DNA of 64,000 nucleotides from JAISFI01 sp031553775 (GTDB lineage: Bacteria > Bacteroidota > Bacteroidia > Bacteroidales > Azobacteroidaceae), in contig JAVBLA010000009.1 in the NCBI GenBank assembly GCA_031553775.1, positions 62,001 through 126,000 of the forward strand, read 5' to 3'. The translations under genes were made by a program, and so were the position numbers. Positions 41,279 through 50,381 of this stretch are shown here, piece by piece; the stretch's first letter is position 1; each line of letters opens with the position of its first letter. The notes below the pieces were generated by a model that had not been told where the DNA came from, searched no databases, and saw only the letters and a program-made list of their open reading frames with translations.

Positions 41279-42136
41279 CTAAATTGTCAATTCATTTACT
41301 TTCCTGGCCACTTCTTCCATCAACCATTTAGGAGTGGAAGTGGCTCCGCAAACACCGACAGATTCGATACCTTTCAGCCAATCGGAATGAATATCTTCCG
41401 GACCTGAAATAAAATAAGAATTGTCATTCGATTTCTTACATTCTTCGTATAAGGCTTTTCCATTGGAACTTTTTTTACCGGCCACAAACAACACCAGGCT
41501 ATGTCGTCCTGCAAATTCCCGGATATGGGGAATCCGGTTGGCAACCTGCCGGCAGATCGTATCAAAATACTGGAACTTCACACCGGGGGCAAGCCGGCTT
41601 TTGATGAGTTCCACTATTTCCATAAAACCATCCAACGACTGTGTTGTCTGGGCAAAAAGACAAATGTCTCTGTTAAAATCAAGTAAGTGTAAATCTTCTT
41701 TATTTTCGATAACGATCGCATCGCCCTCGGTCTGGCCTACCAAACCGATCACTTCCGCATGACCTATTTTCCCGTAAATCGCAATCTGCGTATCTTTCCC
41801 GATATATTGCCGGTTGATTTTTCTCTGCAATTGCAAAACTACCGGACAGGTAGCATCGATGATCTCTATATCGTTTTCCTTCGCAATCGCATAGGTTTCA
41901 GGTGGTTCCCCATGAGCACGAAGCAATACTTTGACATGCTTCAACTGTTTGAACTGCTCCCGGTTGATCGTTTCCAATCCGATGGACTGCAAACGTCGTA
42001 CTTCCTGGCTATTGTGAACAATATCCCCCAGACAGTATAATTTACCTCCCTTTAATTCTGTTTCTGCCTTCTGTATAGCATTTACTACACCAAAACAGAA
42101 ACCGGAACCCTGGTCTATTTCCACATAAAGCGCCAT
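41279..42136 (-). CDS. ispH: 4-hydroxy-3-methylbut-2-enyl diphosphate reductase
   Basis: 285 residues. The three Fe-S cysteines are in GSGFCFGVVNAI (Cys14), IDATCPVVLQLQ and GVCGATSTPKWL; RAHGEPPE is the conserved His/Glu segment and FAQTTQSL holds the substrate-binding Thr. Catalyses the last step of the MEP isoprenoid pathway, making IPP and DMAPP. Start codon lies 2 bp after the cmk stop; the cmk-ispH pair is common in Bacteroidetes. Confidence 0.96.
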   Translation of the reverse strand: MALYVEIDQGSGFCFGVVNAIQKAETELKGGKLYCLGDIVHNSQEVRRLQSIGLETINREQFKQLKHVKVLLRAHGEPPETYAIAKENDIEIIDATCPVVLQLQRKINRQYIGKDTQIAIYGKIGHAEVIGLVGQTEGDAIVIENKEDLHLLDFNRDICLFAQTTQSLDGFMEIVELIKSRLAPGVKFQYFDTICRQVANRIPHIREFAGRHSLVLFVAGKKSSNGKALYEECKKSNDNSYFISGPEDIHSDWLKGIESVGVCGATSTPKWLMEEVARKVNELTI

Positions 42137-42138
42137 GA

Positions 42139-42828
42139 TTATTCTTCAACGATTTTCCTGTATTGATCAAACAACCATTCCCGCTGTTCTTCTATGGTCA
42201 TTTGTGAGTTATCGAGTACCAGGGCATCCTCAGCTTGTTTCAGGGGACTTTCTTCGCGGGTAGAATCGATCCTGTCACGGGTAACCACATTCCGGTAAAC
42301 TTCTTCAAAAGAAATATCTTCACCTTTAGCCTTCAATTCATCCAAACGCCTTTGTGCCCGGATTTCAGGAGAAGCCGTGACAAATACTTTCAATTCGGCC
42401 TGGGGAAAAACCACAGTACCAATATCCCGTCCATCCATCACGATCCCTTTCTCCTCTCCCATCAATTGCTGTTGGGCAACCATGGCTTTCCTGACAAAAG
42501 CAACCGTACTCACAGGACTGACCTTATCTGACACCGCCATACTGCGAATCTCTTTTTCCACATTTACTCCGTTCAGATAAGTATCCGGCCGGCCGGTTTC
42601 GGGATTGAACCGGAAAGTGATCCTGATATTCCCGATTTCCCGTTGCAGACAATTTACATCCAGATTTTCACCATTAAACAAACCGTTTTGAATACAATAT
42701 AATGTAACCGCCCTGTACATGGCTCCGGTATCTACATACACATAACCGATAGCCTTTGCCAGGTCTTTTGCCATAGTACTCTTACCGCAGGAAGAATATC
42801 CGTCTAATGCTATGATGATTTTTTTCAT
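42139..42828 (-). CDS. cmk: Cytidylate kinase
   Basis: 229 residues. P-loop ALDGYSSCGKSTMAKDLA, then VDTGAMYRAVTLYC, DGRDIGTVVFPQAELKVFVT and RDRIDSTREESPLKQAEDA, all specific to bacterial CMP kinase. Phosphorylates CMP and dCMP with ATP. First gene of the cmk-ispH operon, with a near-ideal promoter upstream. Confidence 0.96.
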   Translation of the reverse strand: MKKIIIALDGYSSCGKSTMAKDLAKAIGYVYVDTGAMYRAVTLYCIQNGLFNGENLDVNCLQREIGNIRITFRFNPETGRPDTYLNGVNVEKEIRSMAVSDKVSPVSTVAFVRKAMVAQQQLMGEEKGIVMDGRDIGTVVFPQAELKVFVTASPEIRAQRRLDELKAKGEDISFEEVYRNVVTRDRIDSTREESPLKQAEDALVLDNSQMTIEEQREWLFDQYRKIVEE

Positions 42829-42845
42829 ATATCATTTTTATAGAA

Positions 42846-42877
42846 CAAAGGTACACGATAATTTTTAGATTTTCAAA
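42846..42877 (-). promoter_or_regulatory. cmk-ispH promoter, consensus match
   Basis: Minus strand TTTG (42877-42874), 20-bp spacer, TACCTTTG (42853-42846): both halves match the Bacteroidetes housekeeping consensus. Predicted leader is only about 11 nt before the cmk ATG at 42828. Confidence 0.75.
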
Positions 42878-42920
42878 GCAGTATAATAAAAACAGATAAA
42901 ATGAATTAAGATTAAAGAAC

Positions 42921-42950
42921 TTGGGCATATCCTTTTTTTCCTTACATTTG
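42921..42950 (+). promoter_or_regulatory. Promoter of the ECF sigma factor gene
   Basis: TACATTTG (42943-42950) is an exact -7 box; TTG at 42921-42923 lies 19 bp upstream as a partial -33. This looks like a housekeeping promoter, so basal expression of the sigma factor would not need itself. Leader is about 70 nt. Confidence 0.55.
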
Positions 42951-43026
42951 TATTTTGGATATTAAAAAAATATTATCGAGTGAATTCCTGTTATTGTTTG
43001 TTTTAAGCAATTGTAGAAAGTAGAAT

Positions 43027-43599
43027 ATGTCTGTTATAGAATCTGACATCCGGTCTTTCGATCTTTTTTTTACAACATATAAAGAAAGATTTATAGGCTT
43101 TGCCAACTCATATACGCGAGATGAGATCATGGCAGAAGACATCGTGATGGAAAGTTTCATCTATTACTGGGAGAACCGGGCTATTCTACAAAATGAAGAC
43201 AATATACCGGCTTATGTGTTGAAGGTAATCAAAAATAAGTGTCTCAATTATCTTAGGAACCAGGCCATTCATTTAAGAGTAGAAGACACCATCCGATCTC
43301 ATCAGGAAAGAATATTAAATGCCAACTTGATGTCTTTAGAAGCTTGCGATCCACAGGAACTTTTTTGTAGCGAGGTAGAAAACATTGTAAAGGAAACCCT
43401 TAATAATTTACCGAAATTAACCCGCGAGATTTTTATAAAAAGTCGATTTGCCCATAAATCATATAAGGAAATAGCGGAAGAGTTTCATATGACGGAAAAA
43501 AGTGTGGAGTTTCATATTAGCAAAGCATTAAAAATTTTGCGAATAGCATTAAAAGATTATCTTCCCAGTATACTATTTTGGCTTTTATTCGGATCTTGA
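43027..43599 (+). CDS. ECF-family RNA polymerase sigma factor
   Basis: 190 residues. Region 2 (YKERFIGFANSYTRDEIMAE, ESFIYYWENR) and region 4 (LPKLTREIFIKSRFAHKSYK, IAEEFHMTEKSVEFHISKAL with the helix-turn-helix) are the sigma-70 ECF parts. It directs polymerase to genes it controls, here most likely the downstream SusC/D locus, under control of the FecR-type anti-sigma encoded next. A hydrophobic C-terminal tail (YLPSILFWLLFGS) is common in Bacteroidetes ECF sigmas. Confidence 0.93.
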   Translation: MSVIESDIRSFDLFFTTYKERFIGFANSYTRDEIMAEDIVMESFIYYWENRAILQNEDNIPAYVLKVIKNKCLNYLRNQAIHLRVEDTIRSHQERILNANLMSLEACDPQELFCSEVENIVKETLNNLPKLTREIFIKSRFAHKSYKEIAEEFHMTEKSVEFHISKALKILRIALKDYLPSILFWLLFGS

Positions 43600-43851
43600 T
43601 CTCTAAACAGATTTTCATACAATTTATTAGATCGACTGTAATTACCCTTAGTTGAAATCATCAGTAAACCACTTAAAGAGGGGGTGTTGAAAGATGAATT
43701 CTGGCATACATTTTTTTTATTTAACACCTTCTATAAAGGCATACTCTTTTCATTTTGCCTCCTAAAATTGTTATTAAAAGTTAAAAACAAGGAAATTTTC
43801 AGGGAAAGTTCGTTAATATGTGCTTTTATAATAAGCAGTAAAAATATTGTA

Positions 43852-44793
43852 ATGAATAAACACGAATTGTATAAGTTTTTTTCAGGAAAAGCAACCGTAG
43901 AGGAAGAAACTGAAATTCTTGATTGGATAGATGTATCTCCGGAAAACCGTGAAGAGTTTATCAAAGAAAGAAATCTTTATAATATGATATTGATACATTC
44001 TGAGATCAAACAAAAACCGGCATTAATCAGACGAACAATTCCTGTTTGGGTCAAAGAAGCTATCAAGGTAGCTGCAGTACTGGCTATCCTGTTTGGGATG
44101 AACTGGTACTATTCAAAAAAAGAAGAAAGTATGCTATCTTCATTCAATACGATTACAGTTCCTTCCGGACAGCGAGTCAACCTGATACTTTCGGATAGTA
44201 CGAAAGTCTGCATAAATGCAGGTTCTGAGTTAAGATATCCCACTGTATTTTCAAAAGGGAACAGGAAAGTTGAATTACAGGGAGAAGCATTCTTCGAAGT
44301 CTCTCATGATCCTAAAAACCCGTTTATAGTAGAAACCGCACTCTGCGACATTAAGGTTTTGGGAACAACTTTCAATGTAGAGGCTTATCCTGGCAAAAAA
44401 ATGAAGACTTCCTTATTAAACGGAAAAATAATGCTCTCCGACAAAAAAGATGTAACCAAAAAAATCATATTGGTTCCGGGGCAGGAAGCTTATTATGCCG
44501 ATGGTCGTTTCTCCGTCAAATCTCTTCAAAACCAGGAACGTTTACGTTGGAGAGAAGGTCTCCTTTGTTTCCAGGATGTATTATTGACAGAATTAATGAC
44601 AGAATTTGAAAAATACTATGATGTGAAAATACAGGTAAGCAGCAAAAAAGAAATCTTAAATCATGAATTAAGTGGAAAACTAAAGATTGGAGATGGCATT
44701 GATCATGCTCTTCGCGTCTTACATAAGAGTATTCCTTTTAAATATTCAAAAAGCACCAACAATGATGAGACCGTTATTATCATTATAGGATAA
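43852..44793 (+). CDS. FecR-type anti-sigma factor
   Basis: 313 residues from ATG 43852 (MNKHELYKFFSGKATVEEET); the frame extends to 43684, but that adds 56 residues unlike the family. The cytoplasmic N-terminal anti-sigma part is followed by one membrane helix (KVAAVLAILFGMNWYY), the FecR domain (SGQRVNLILSDSTKVCINAG, VELQGEAFFEVSHDP, VLGTTFNVEAYPG) and a DUF4974-like C-terminus (LTELMTEFEKYYDVKIQV). It holds the ECF sigma until the TonB-dependent receptor signals substrate binding. Encoded 252 bp after the sigma gene. Confidence 0.93.
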   Translation: MNKHELYKFFSGKATVEEETEILDWIDVSPENREEFIKERNLYNMILIHSEIKQKPALIRRTIPVWVKEAIKVAAVLAILFGMNWYYSKKEESMLSSFNTITVPSGQRVNLILSDSTKVCINAGSELRYPTVFSKGNRKVELQGEAFFEVSHDPKNPFIVETALCDIKVLGTTFNVEAYPGKKMKTSLLNGKIMLSDKKDVTKKIILVPGQEAYYADGRFSVKSLQNQERLRWREGLLCFQDVLLTELMTEFEKYYDVKIQVSSKKEILNHELSGKLKIGDGIDHALRVLHKSIPFKYSKSTNNDETVIIIIG

Positions 44794-45073
44794 TAACCGG
44801 AATGTTAACATAAAAAAATACCAGCGGCTTTTTAGGATAGGAAGCCGGATACAATAAATTCTTCACAGTTACTCTTTATTCTGAAAAAGAAGAGTGAGGA
44901 ATTATAACTAATGACTAACACAAATAATGCCTATGACGAAAATCATGAATTTAAAATCATAAACTGTTAAAAAACAGCAGAAGAGGAAAAAACCTGTCAA
45001 TGTTCTAGCATTGAAACATAACAAAGGGATTAAATCTCTACAAAGTCTAATTAATACCTTTATCACATAAAAC
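44794..45073. other. 280-bp leader region before the SusC gene
   Basis: No coding frame. It contains the short stem CGGCTT...AAGCCG (44825-44847) and the inverted repeat TCAATG-TTCTAG-CATTGA (44997-45014). No TAnnTTTG box was seen, as expected if the SusC promoter is read by the ECF sigma factor, whose recognition sequence I cannot assign. Confidence 0.45.
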
Positions 45074-48000
45074 ATGAATAAAAATCACTTATTCAGAAAA
45101 TTTTTGTACATAAAAGCTTCAGAAAACCAAATTTTAAGAATCGTGAAAATCACTTATTTTCTTTTGTTCTTTTCATTCTTTTGCCTGAGTGCGGCAAATG
45201 TGAACAGCCAAAATGCAGAGATAACTTTGGACAAACAAAATGTTCGTTTAAGTAATGTCTTGGCAGAAATTGAAAAGCAAACGGATTATCTGTTTGTATA
45301 CGATAAAAGTGTAGATGTCCAACGAACAGTATCTATCAATGTAAATCATAAAAATTTAAGAGAAACACTTCAACAATTATTTACCGGAACAAATATCTCT
45401 TTTACAACAGAAGGATCTAATATTGTATTGAAAACTACAAATAACCAATCCTTTCAGCAAAATGAAAAGAAAAAAATTTCCGGAAATATACAGGATACCG
45501 ATGGAGAACCTGTAACCGGAGCTACTGTTGCTGTAAAAGGAACCACCATCGGAACAATCTCTGATATTGACGGGCTGTTTTCTTTAATAGTCCCGGAAGA
45601 TACGAGATCTCTTGTCATCTCTTATGTTGGAATGAAAACGCAAGAAATTCTCCTGGATAGCAAAACAAACACTTATAACATTACGTTAGCAAATGCTTCC
45701 ATTAGTATCGACGAAGTGGTGGTAACTGCAATGGGTATTGAACGAGAAGCAAAATCATTGACATATGCTACGCAGACCATCAAAAAAGAAGAACTTGTCA
45801 GAATTAAAGAACCCAATTTCATCAATGCACTTCAGGGAAAAAGTGCAGGTTTGTTAATTACCCCGAATAACTCCGGTGCAGGTGGGGGTGCTACAAAGAT
45901 TGTATTGCGCGGTCAGTCGTCCATTCTCGGCACCAACCAGCCACTGATTGTATTAGACGGGATTCCTCTGTCGGACGGAATGGGTTCGCAAACAGGAGAA
46001 TTATTGTCGGCAGCATCCAGAGACGGTGGTGATTTATTGTCAACAATAAATCCGGATGATATCGCATCAATGACGATCCTGAAAGGACCAAATGCAGCTG
46101 CTTTATACGGTAGTTCTGCCAACAACGGTGTTATCATCATCAATACAAAAAGTGGAGAACGAGGTACTGTGAAGGTAGATATTTCAAGTTCAACATCAGT
46201 GGAAACATTGTTTATGTATCCTCAAACCCAAACAACTTATGGACTGACTCCTAATGCAACATTAGAGGCCTGGGGACCTAAAATAAGTGAGATGTCAGCC
46301 GACGATTTAGCATCCCAGCCATACTATACTGCAACACCCCGCAATCCGGTCAAAGATTTTTTCAATACAGGGCTGACCTTGAACAATGGTATTACATTAA
46401 GCGGAGGAACAGAACTTACTCGTAGCTATTTCTCCTATAACAATACAACGCAGTTCGGTATGGTGCCAAACAATAAGTTTATTCGCCATAATTTTATGTT
46501 TAAAGAATCGTTCGCTCTTTTTAATAACAAGCTCAACATCAGTACTACCCTGAATTATATTCATCAGGAAACAAAAAACCGGCCGGTAGTGGGTCGTGTA
46601 TTAAGTCCTTTGCATGCACTTTATAGAATGCCTTCCAATGTAGATATGCGATATTTTAGCAATCATTACAAACACATAGGAACCAGAGAAGATAAAATGG
46701 TATACGATTCGGCTAACGGAAACTCCAAACTGGCAGGACAACCCATCCAAACCTGGTACTGGTACGACCAGCACTTAAACAACCCATATTGGTTGGCTAA
46801 TATGCTTAACGATGAAATGTATAAAGATAGGATTCTCGGAAACTTGACGCTGAAAGCCAAAATTTGGAAAAATATCGATTTCCAATCTCGTCTGAATGCA
46901 GATGTAAATCTAAACTCGAGTTTGAATACTGAATATGCAACGGCTATGCGTGAATCACAGGGCAAAGCAGGGAAATATTGGACAGGCAGTGGAAAGAACA
47001 CCGATATTTATAATGACAATATGGTTACGTTTAATGAGCGTATCGATAATAAAATAGACGTGAATGTAGCTGTAGGAACCAGCTTTTCCCGACAGTATAG
47101 TCGGGATCATTCCATTACTACATATATTGATACTACAGGTGTGCCAAACGCATTTGTTCCTCAGAACTCGGCCTATAGACGCCCTGGAAATCCCAACGGA
47201 AGTGCTACAAGCGCGGAAGATTCGTATGACTATTCGGATTGGTCGACAGCCATTTTTACAACAGCTTCTGTCGGATTATGGAACAAGGTCTATTTTGATG
47301 GTAGCTACCGGCTGGAATGGGCACAATCTTTTCAGCAATTTACCAATCCTAAAGAAGGATATACTTCTTTCGACTATTATTCTGCAGGAGTGAATTTGCT
47401 ATTGGAAAAACTACTTCCATGGAAAATGCCTGCTGTTAATCAAATGAAACTGAGAGGAAACTGGTCGGTCGTCGGAAACCCTATTCCTAACAGGAAGTTT
47501 GCCAGGCAAACTATTGACTTTGGCACCGGAAGCATCAGCGCCCGCCCGCCGTTATATGATAATCCTGTGCCTGAAACAACTACTTCTTACGAAACAGGTT
47601 TAGATGTATGGATGTTCGACAACGCTTTTAATTTTGATATTACTTATTACAATGCTACTTTAGAAAATCAATTTCTGACAATCTCAACTTCCAGCGGTGA
47701 ATCAAAACCACTCAATACAGGAAAAATTAGAAATTACGGAGTTGAATTTTCGGCCACTTACCGATGGATGATCTCTCGTTCGTTTCGATGGACAACCGGA
47801 TTTAACATCGCCTATAATAAAAACAAAATTCTCGAAACCTATAAAACTGAAACAGGAGTTCCGTACGTGGTACAAATGGGACCTTCTAATTTTAAAATAA
47901 AGTATATAGAAGGTGGAGCATATGGTGATATTTATGTAAACAGTTTCTTAAAAAATAGCGACGGCAGCATTAAAGTTAATAACCCCGGCGATTATGAAAA

Positions 48001-48574
48001 TGCCGTACCTCAAATGGCTTCCGGTAAATATGAAACATTTGTCGGCAATACAACTGCTCCTGTAAACTTAGGATGGAATAATACTTTTACATGGAAAAAT
48101 CTGAATATCTATGTCTTGATCGACGGTAAAATCGGAGGCAAGATAATGTCGCTGACCAATCCTGACAGAGACTACTATGGATTGTCGGAAGAATCAGCCT
48201 ACGATCGTCTGAACGGAGAACGGATCATTCAAAATGGAGTGGAATATGTCCTCAAAGAATTGCCCGACGGACAGAAAGTTTCAGTAGAAAAATATTATCG
48301 TACAGTGGGTTCGAATCCAATGGAAAATTATGTGTACGATGCAACTAATCTGCGTTTGCGCGACCTTGCAATAGGATACACATTTCAAGATCTATTGGGA
48401 CCCGGGCGCAATCTGACTACCTCTTTTACGGTTAAGAATGTTTGTTTTTTATATAAAAACTCACCGATTGATCCGGATATCTCAGTTTCTGCTGCGAATG
48501 GATTCTCAGGAATTGATTCGTACTCGCTTCCAACAGCACGTTCTTTTGGATTAAATCTGAAATTGAACTTTTAA
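45074..48574 (+). CDS. SusC-like TonB-dependent receptor with STN signalling domain
   Basis: 1166 residues. Signal sequence (ITYFLLFFSFFCLSAANVNS), then an STN domain (NVRLSNVLAEIEKQTDYLFV, NLRETLQQLFTGTNISF), a carboxypeptidase-like beta domain (ISGNIQDTDGEPVTGATVAV), a TonB box region (SIDEVVVTAMG), the plug (ALQGKSAGLLITPNN, VLRGQSSILGTNQPLIVLDG) and a 22-strand-type barrel ending FGLNLKLNF. It imports oligosaccharides across the outer membrane with TonB energy; the STN domain passes the signal to FecR and the sigma factor. The neighbouring GH85 and GH29 enzymes suggest N-glycan pieces as cargo. Next to its SusD partner. Confidence 0.97.
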   Translation: MNKNHLFRKFLYIKASENQILRIVKITYFLLFFSFFCLSAANVNSQNAEITLDKQNVRLSNVLAEIEKQTDYLFVYDKSVDVQRTVSINVNHKNLRETLQQLFTGTNISFTTEGSNIVLKTTNNQSFQQNEKKKISGNIQDTDGEPVTGATVAVKGTTIGTISDIDGLFSLIVPEDTRSLVISYVGMKTQEILLDSKTNTYNITLANASISIDEVVVTAMGIEREAKSLTYATQTIKKEELVRIKEPNFINALQGKSAGLLITPNNSGAGGGATKIVLRGQSSILGTNQPLIVLDGIPLSDGMGSQTGELLSAASRDGGDLLSTINPDDIASMTILKGPNAAALYGSSANNGVIIINTKSGERGTVKVDISSSTSVETLFMYPQTQTTYGLTPNATLEAWGPKISEMSADDLASQPYYTATPRNPVKDFFNTGLTLNNGITLSGGTELTRSYFSYNNTTQFGMVPNNKFIRHNFMFKESFALFNNKLNISTTLNYIHQETKNRPVVGRVLSPLHALYRMPSNVDMRYFSNHYKHIGTREDKMVYDSANGNSKLAGQPIQTWYWYDQHLNNPYWLANMLNDEMYKDRILGNLTLKAKIWKNIDFQSRLNADVNLNSSLNTEYATAMRESQGKAGKYWTGSGKNTDIYNDNMVTFNERIDNKIDVNVAVGTSFSRQYSRDHSITTYIDTTGVPNAFVPQNSAYRRPGNPNGSATSAEDSYDYSDWSTAIFTTASVGLWNKVYFDGSYRLEWAQSFQQFTNPKEGYTSFDYYSAGVNLLLEKLLPWKMPAVNQMKLRGNWSVVGNPIPNRKFARQTIDFGTGSISARPPLYDNPVPETTTSYETGLDVWMFDNAFNFDITYYNATLENQFLTISTSSGESKPLNTGKIRNYGVEFSATYRWMISRSFRWTTGFNIAYNKNKILETYKTETGVPYVVQMGPSNFKIKYIEGGAYGDIYVNSFLKNSDGSIKVNNPGDYENAVPQMASGKYETFVGNTTAPVNLGWNNTFTWKNLNIYVLIDGKIGGKIMSLTNPDRDYYGLSEESAYDRLNGERIIQNGVEYVLKELPDGQKVSVEKYYRTVGSNPMENYVYDATNLRLRDLAIGYTFQDLLGPGRNLTTSFTVKNVCFLYKNSPIDPDISVSAANGFSGIDSYSLPTARSFGLNLKLNF

Positions 48575-48596
48575 TATTTTGATAAAAAGAACGATT

Positions 48597-50360
48597 ATGA
48601 TAAAAGTTGATATGAAAAAAAAGTCTATATTTTATATTACAGCCTGCTGCTCATTGTTTTTTCTAATGACAGTCACTTTAATTAGTTGTGGCGACAGATT
48701 TCCGCCTCAGGAACCTTGGTTGGTCGGAAGCCAGGAAGAAGTGAATGAAGGAGATGAAGATGGCTTGGGTGCAGTAGATATCGAAGTATTAGAAAAAGAG
48801 TTGAAAGGAGCTATTCCGCAAATGCTTGATTATGCTTCCAAGGGACATGAATACCAGTATGAACGCTCTAATTCGATAGATAATTATGCCGGCTATTGGA
48901 CGACAAGCCAGAATAACTTTACGTTCGGCGGGCCTCTGCCCACGCTTTATACTTACCCGAACAATTATTTGGGAGGCCCCAGAAGTAATACCGTATTTTT
49001 AAATGCGAAAAACGCCGTATTCTATGCGGAAGAATTAGGGAAACCTGAATGGAGAGCCGTTGCACTAATCATTCAGGCATATGTCGGACATGAGGTAACT
49101 GATTTCTATGGCTCGATTCCTTTTACGGACTGGAGAAATAAAAAACGGAATCCCCCTTTGACATACGAAAAAGGAGCAGACATTTACAGTCAAATCTTTC
49201 AAGACCTGGATGAAGCCATCGAAATTCTGAAAAAGCGCCAACCAAGTATGGGCGATCTAAGCAAAATTGAAGAAAGCAAGACTACTTTAGCCAGAGGAGA
49301 TTGGAGACGTTGGGTAAAGTTTGCAAACTCTATCAAGCTGCGTATGGCAATGAACATCGTGAAATACGATCCCGCAAAAGCTCAGATGTGTGCAGAAGCT
49401 GCTGTGAACGATGAAATCGGTATACTTACGATAAATGATGCATATGATATAGGATACTACTACGAAGATACGGCAGAAGATCATCCTTTATACACTATTA
49501 GTAAAAGTTGGTACGATATCCGATTGGGAGCCTCTTTGGAAAATATTATGAAGCGTTACGAAAATCCGCTTTTAGGAATGTGGTTTGATAAGAATGTTGC
49601 CCCTATCAAAACATCTACCGGAGGGTTTTCCGGCATCGGAGCCAATCAGGACTATATAGGAATTCGTCAGGGGATCGCTATGATAAATAAAAGCAATGAA
49701 CAGGAAGGATATGGTCCGTTTTCTGCTTCTTCCGATTTCTTGAGAAGAATGCCAAAAACCTATTTCAAGCGTGTGGAAGCCATTTTTCTGAGAGCAGAAG
49801 GAGCGCTAAGAGGATGGAATATGGGAGGTTCTGCACAACAATTCTACGAACAGGGTATTCGCCTGGCTTTTACAGAGAACGAGATTGACGACGAATCTAC
49901 TATTTCTGAATATATCAACAGAAAAACTGTCAAAGTGGTGGATTATACCGACTATTATGCTTCGGGGAACTCTATCAAAGGCCGTGTTACTGTCGGTGTA
50001 AAATGGGATAATGACGACACAAATGAGGTGAAGCTGGAAAAAATTATTACCCAAAAGTATATCGCTAATTTTCCAATGGGAGCTGAAGCATGGACTACTT
50101 TCCGCCGGACAGGTTATCCCCGGTTGTTCCCTGTGAAATTGAATAATATGGAAGGAGTAGACAGTGAATTGCAGATTCGCCGGATTCCGCTGGTGGAAGA
50201 TGAAAACAATACGTATGAATTTACAATGTCTATGATCCCTGCTTTGGGCGGACCGAATACCGGAGGAACACGAGTATTCTGGGATGTTCAAACAGAACAA
50301 CGGGGAGAAATTATTGAAGGAGGCAGTAAATATCCAGTGGTTATTCCTGTCAATTTCTAA
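48597..50360 (+). CDS. SusD-like surface glycan-binding lipoprotein
   Basis: About 587 residues from ATG 48597; ATG 48612 (MKKKSIFYITACC) is equally plausible and a TTG at 48579 is possible. Lipobox TLISC anchors it to the outer membrane. SusD/RagB-type TPR features: AVFYAEELGKPEWRAVALII, YVGHEVTDFYGSIPFTDW, FKRVEAIFLRAEGALRGWN, and the C-terminal GAEAWTTFRRTGYPRLFP. It captures glycan and caps the SusC channel. Starts 22 bp after the SusC stop. Confidence 0.93.
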   Translation: MIKVDMKKKSIFYITACCSLFFLMTVTLISCGDRFPPQEPWLVGSQEEVNEGDEDGLGAVDIEVLEKELKGAIPQMLDYASKGHEYQYERSNSIDNYAGYWTTSQNNFTFGGPLPTLYTYPNNYLGGPRSNTVFLNAKNAVFYAEELGKPEWRAVALIIQAYVGHEVTDFYGSIPFTDWRNKKRNPPLTYEKGADIYSQIFQDLDEAIEILKKRQPSMGDLSKIEESKTTLARGDWRRWVKFANSIKLRMAMNIVKYDPAKAQMCAEAAVNDEIGILTINDAYDIGYYYEDTAEDHPLYTISKSWYDIRLGASLENIMKRYENPLLGMWFDKNVAPIKTSTGGFSGIGANQDYIGIRQGIAMINKSNEQEGYGPFSASSDFLRRMPKTYFKRVEAIFLRAEGALRGWNMGGSAQQFYEQGIRLAFTENEIDDESTISEYINRKTVKVVDYTDYYASGNSIKGRVTVGVKWDNDDTNEVKLEKIITQKYIANFPMGAEAWTTFRRTGYPRLFPVKLNNMEGVDSELQIRRIPLVEDENNTYEFTMSMIPALGGPNTGGTRVFWDVQTEQRGEIIEGGSKYPVVIPVNF

Positions 50361-50381
50361 TATCTAATAAAAATACAAATA

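Noticed and set aside
43684..43851. N-terminal extension of FecR
   Set aside because: The first 56 residues are unlike the family, and MNKHELYKFF at 43852 is the normal start.
44825..44847. Terminator after the FecR gene
   Set aside because: The stem is only 6 bp with an 11-nt loop and no T-run follows.
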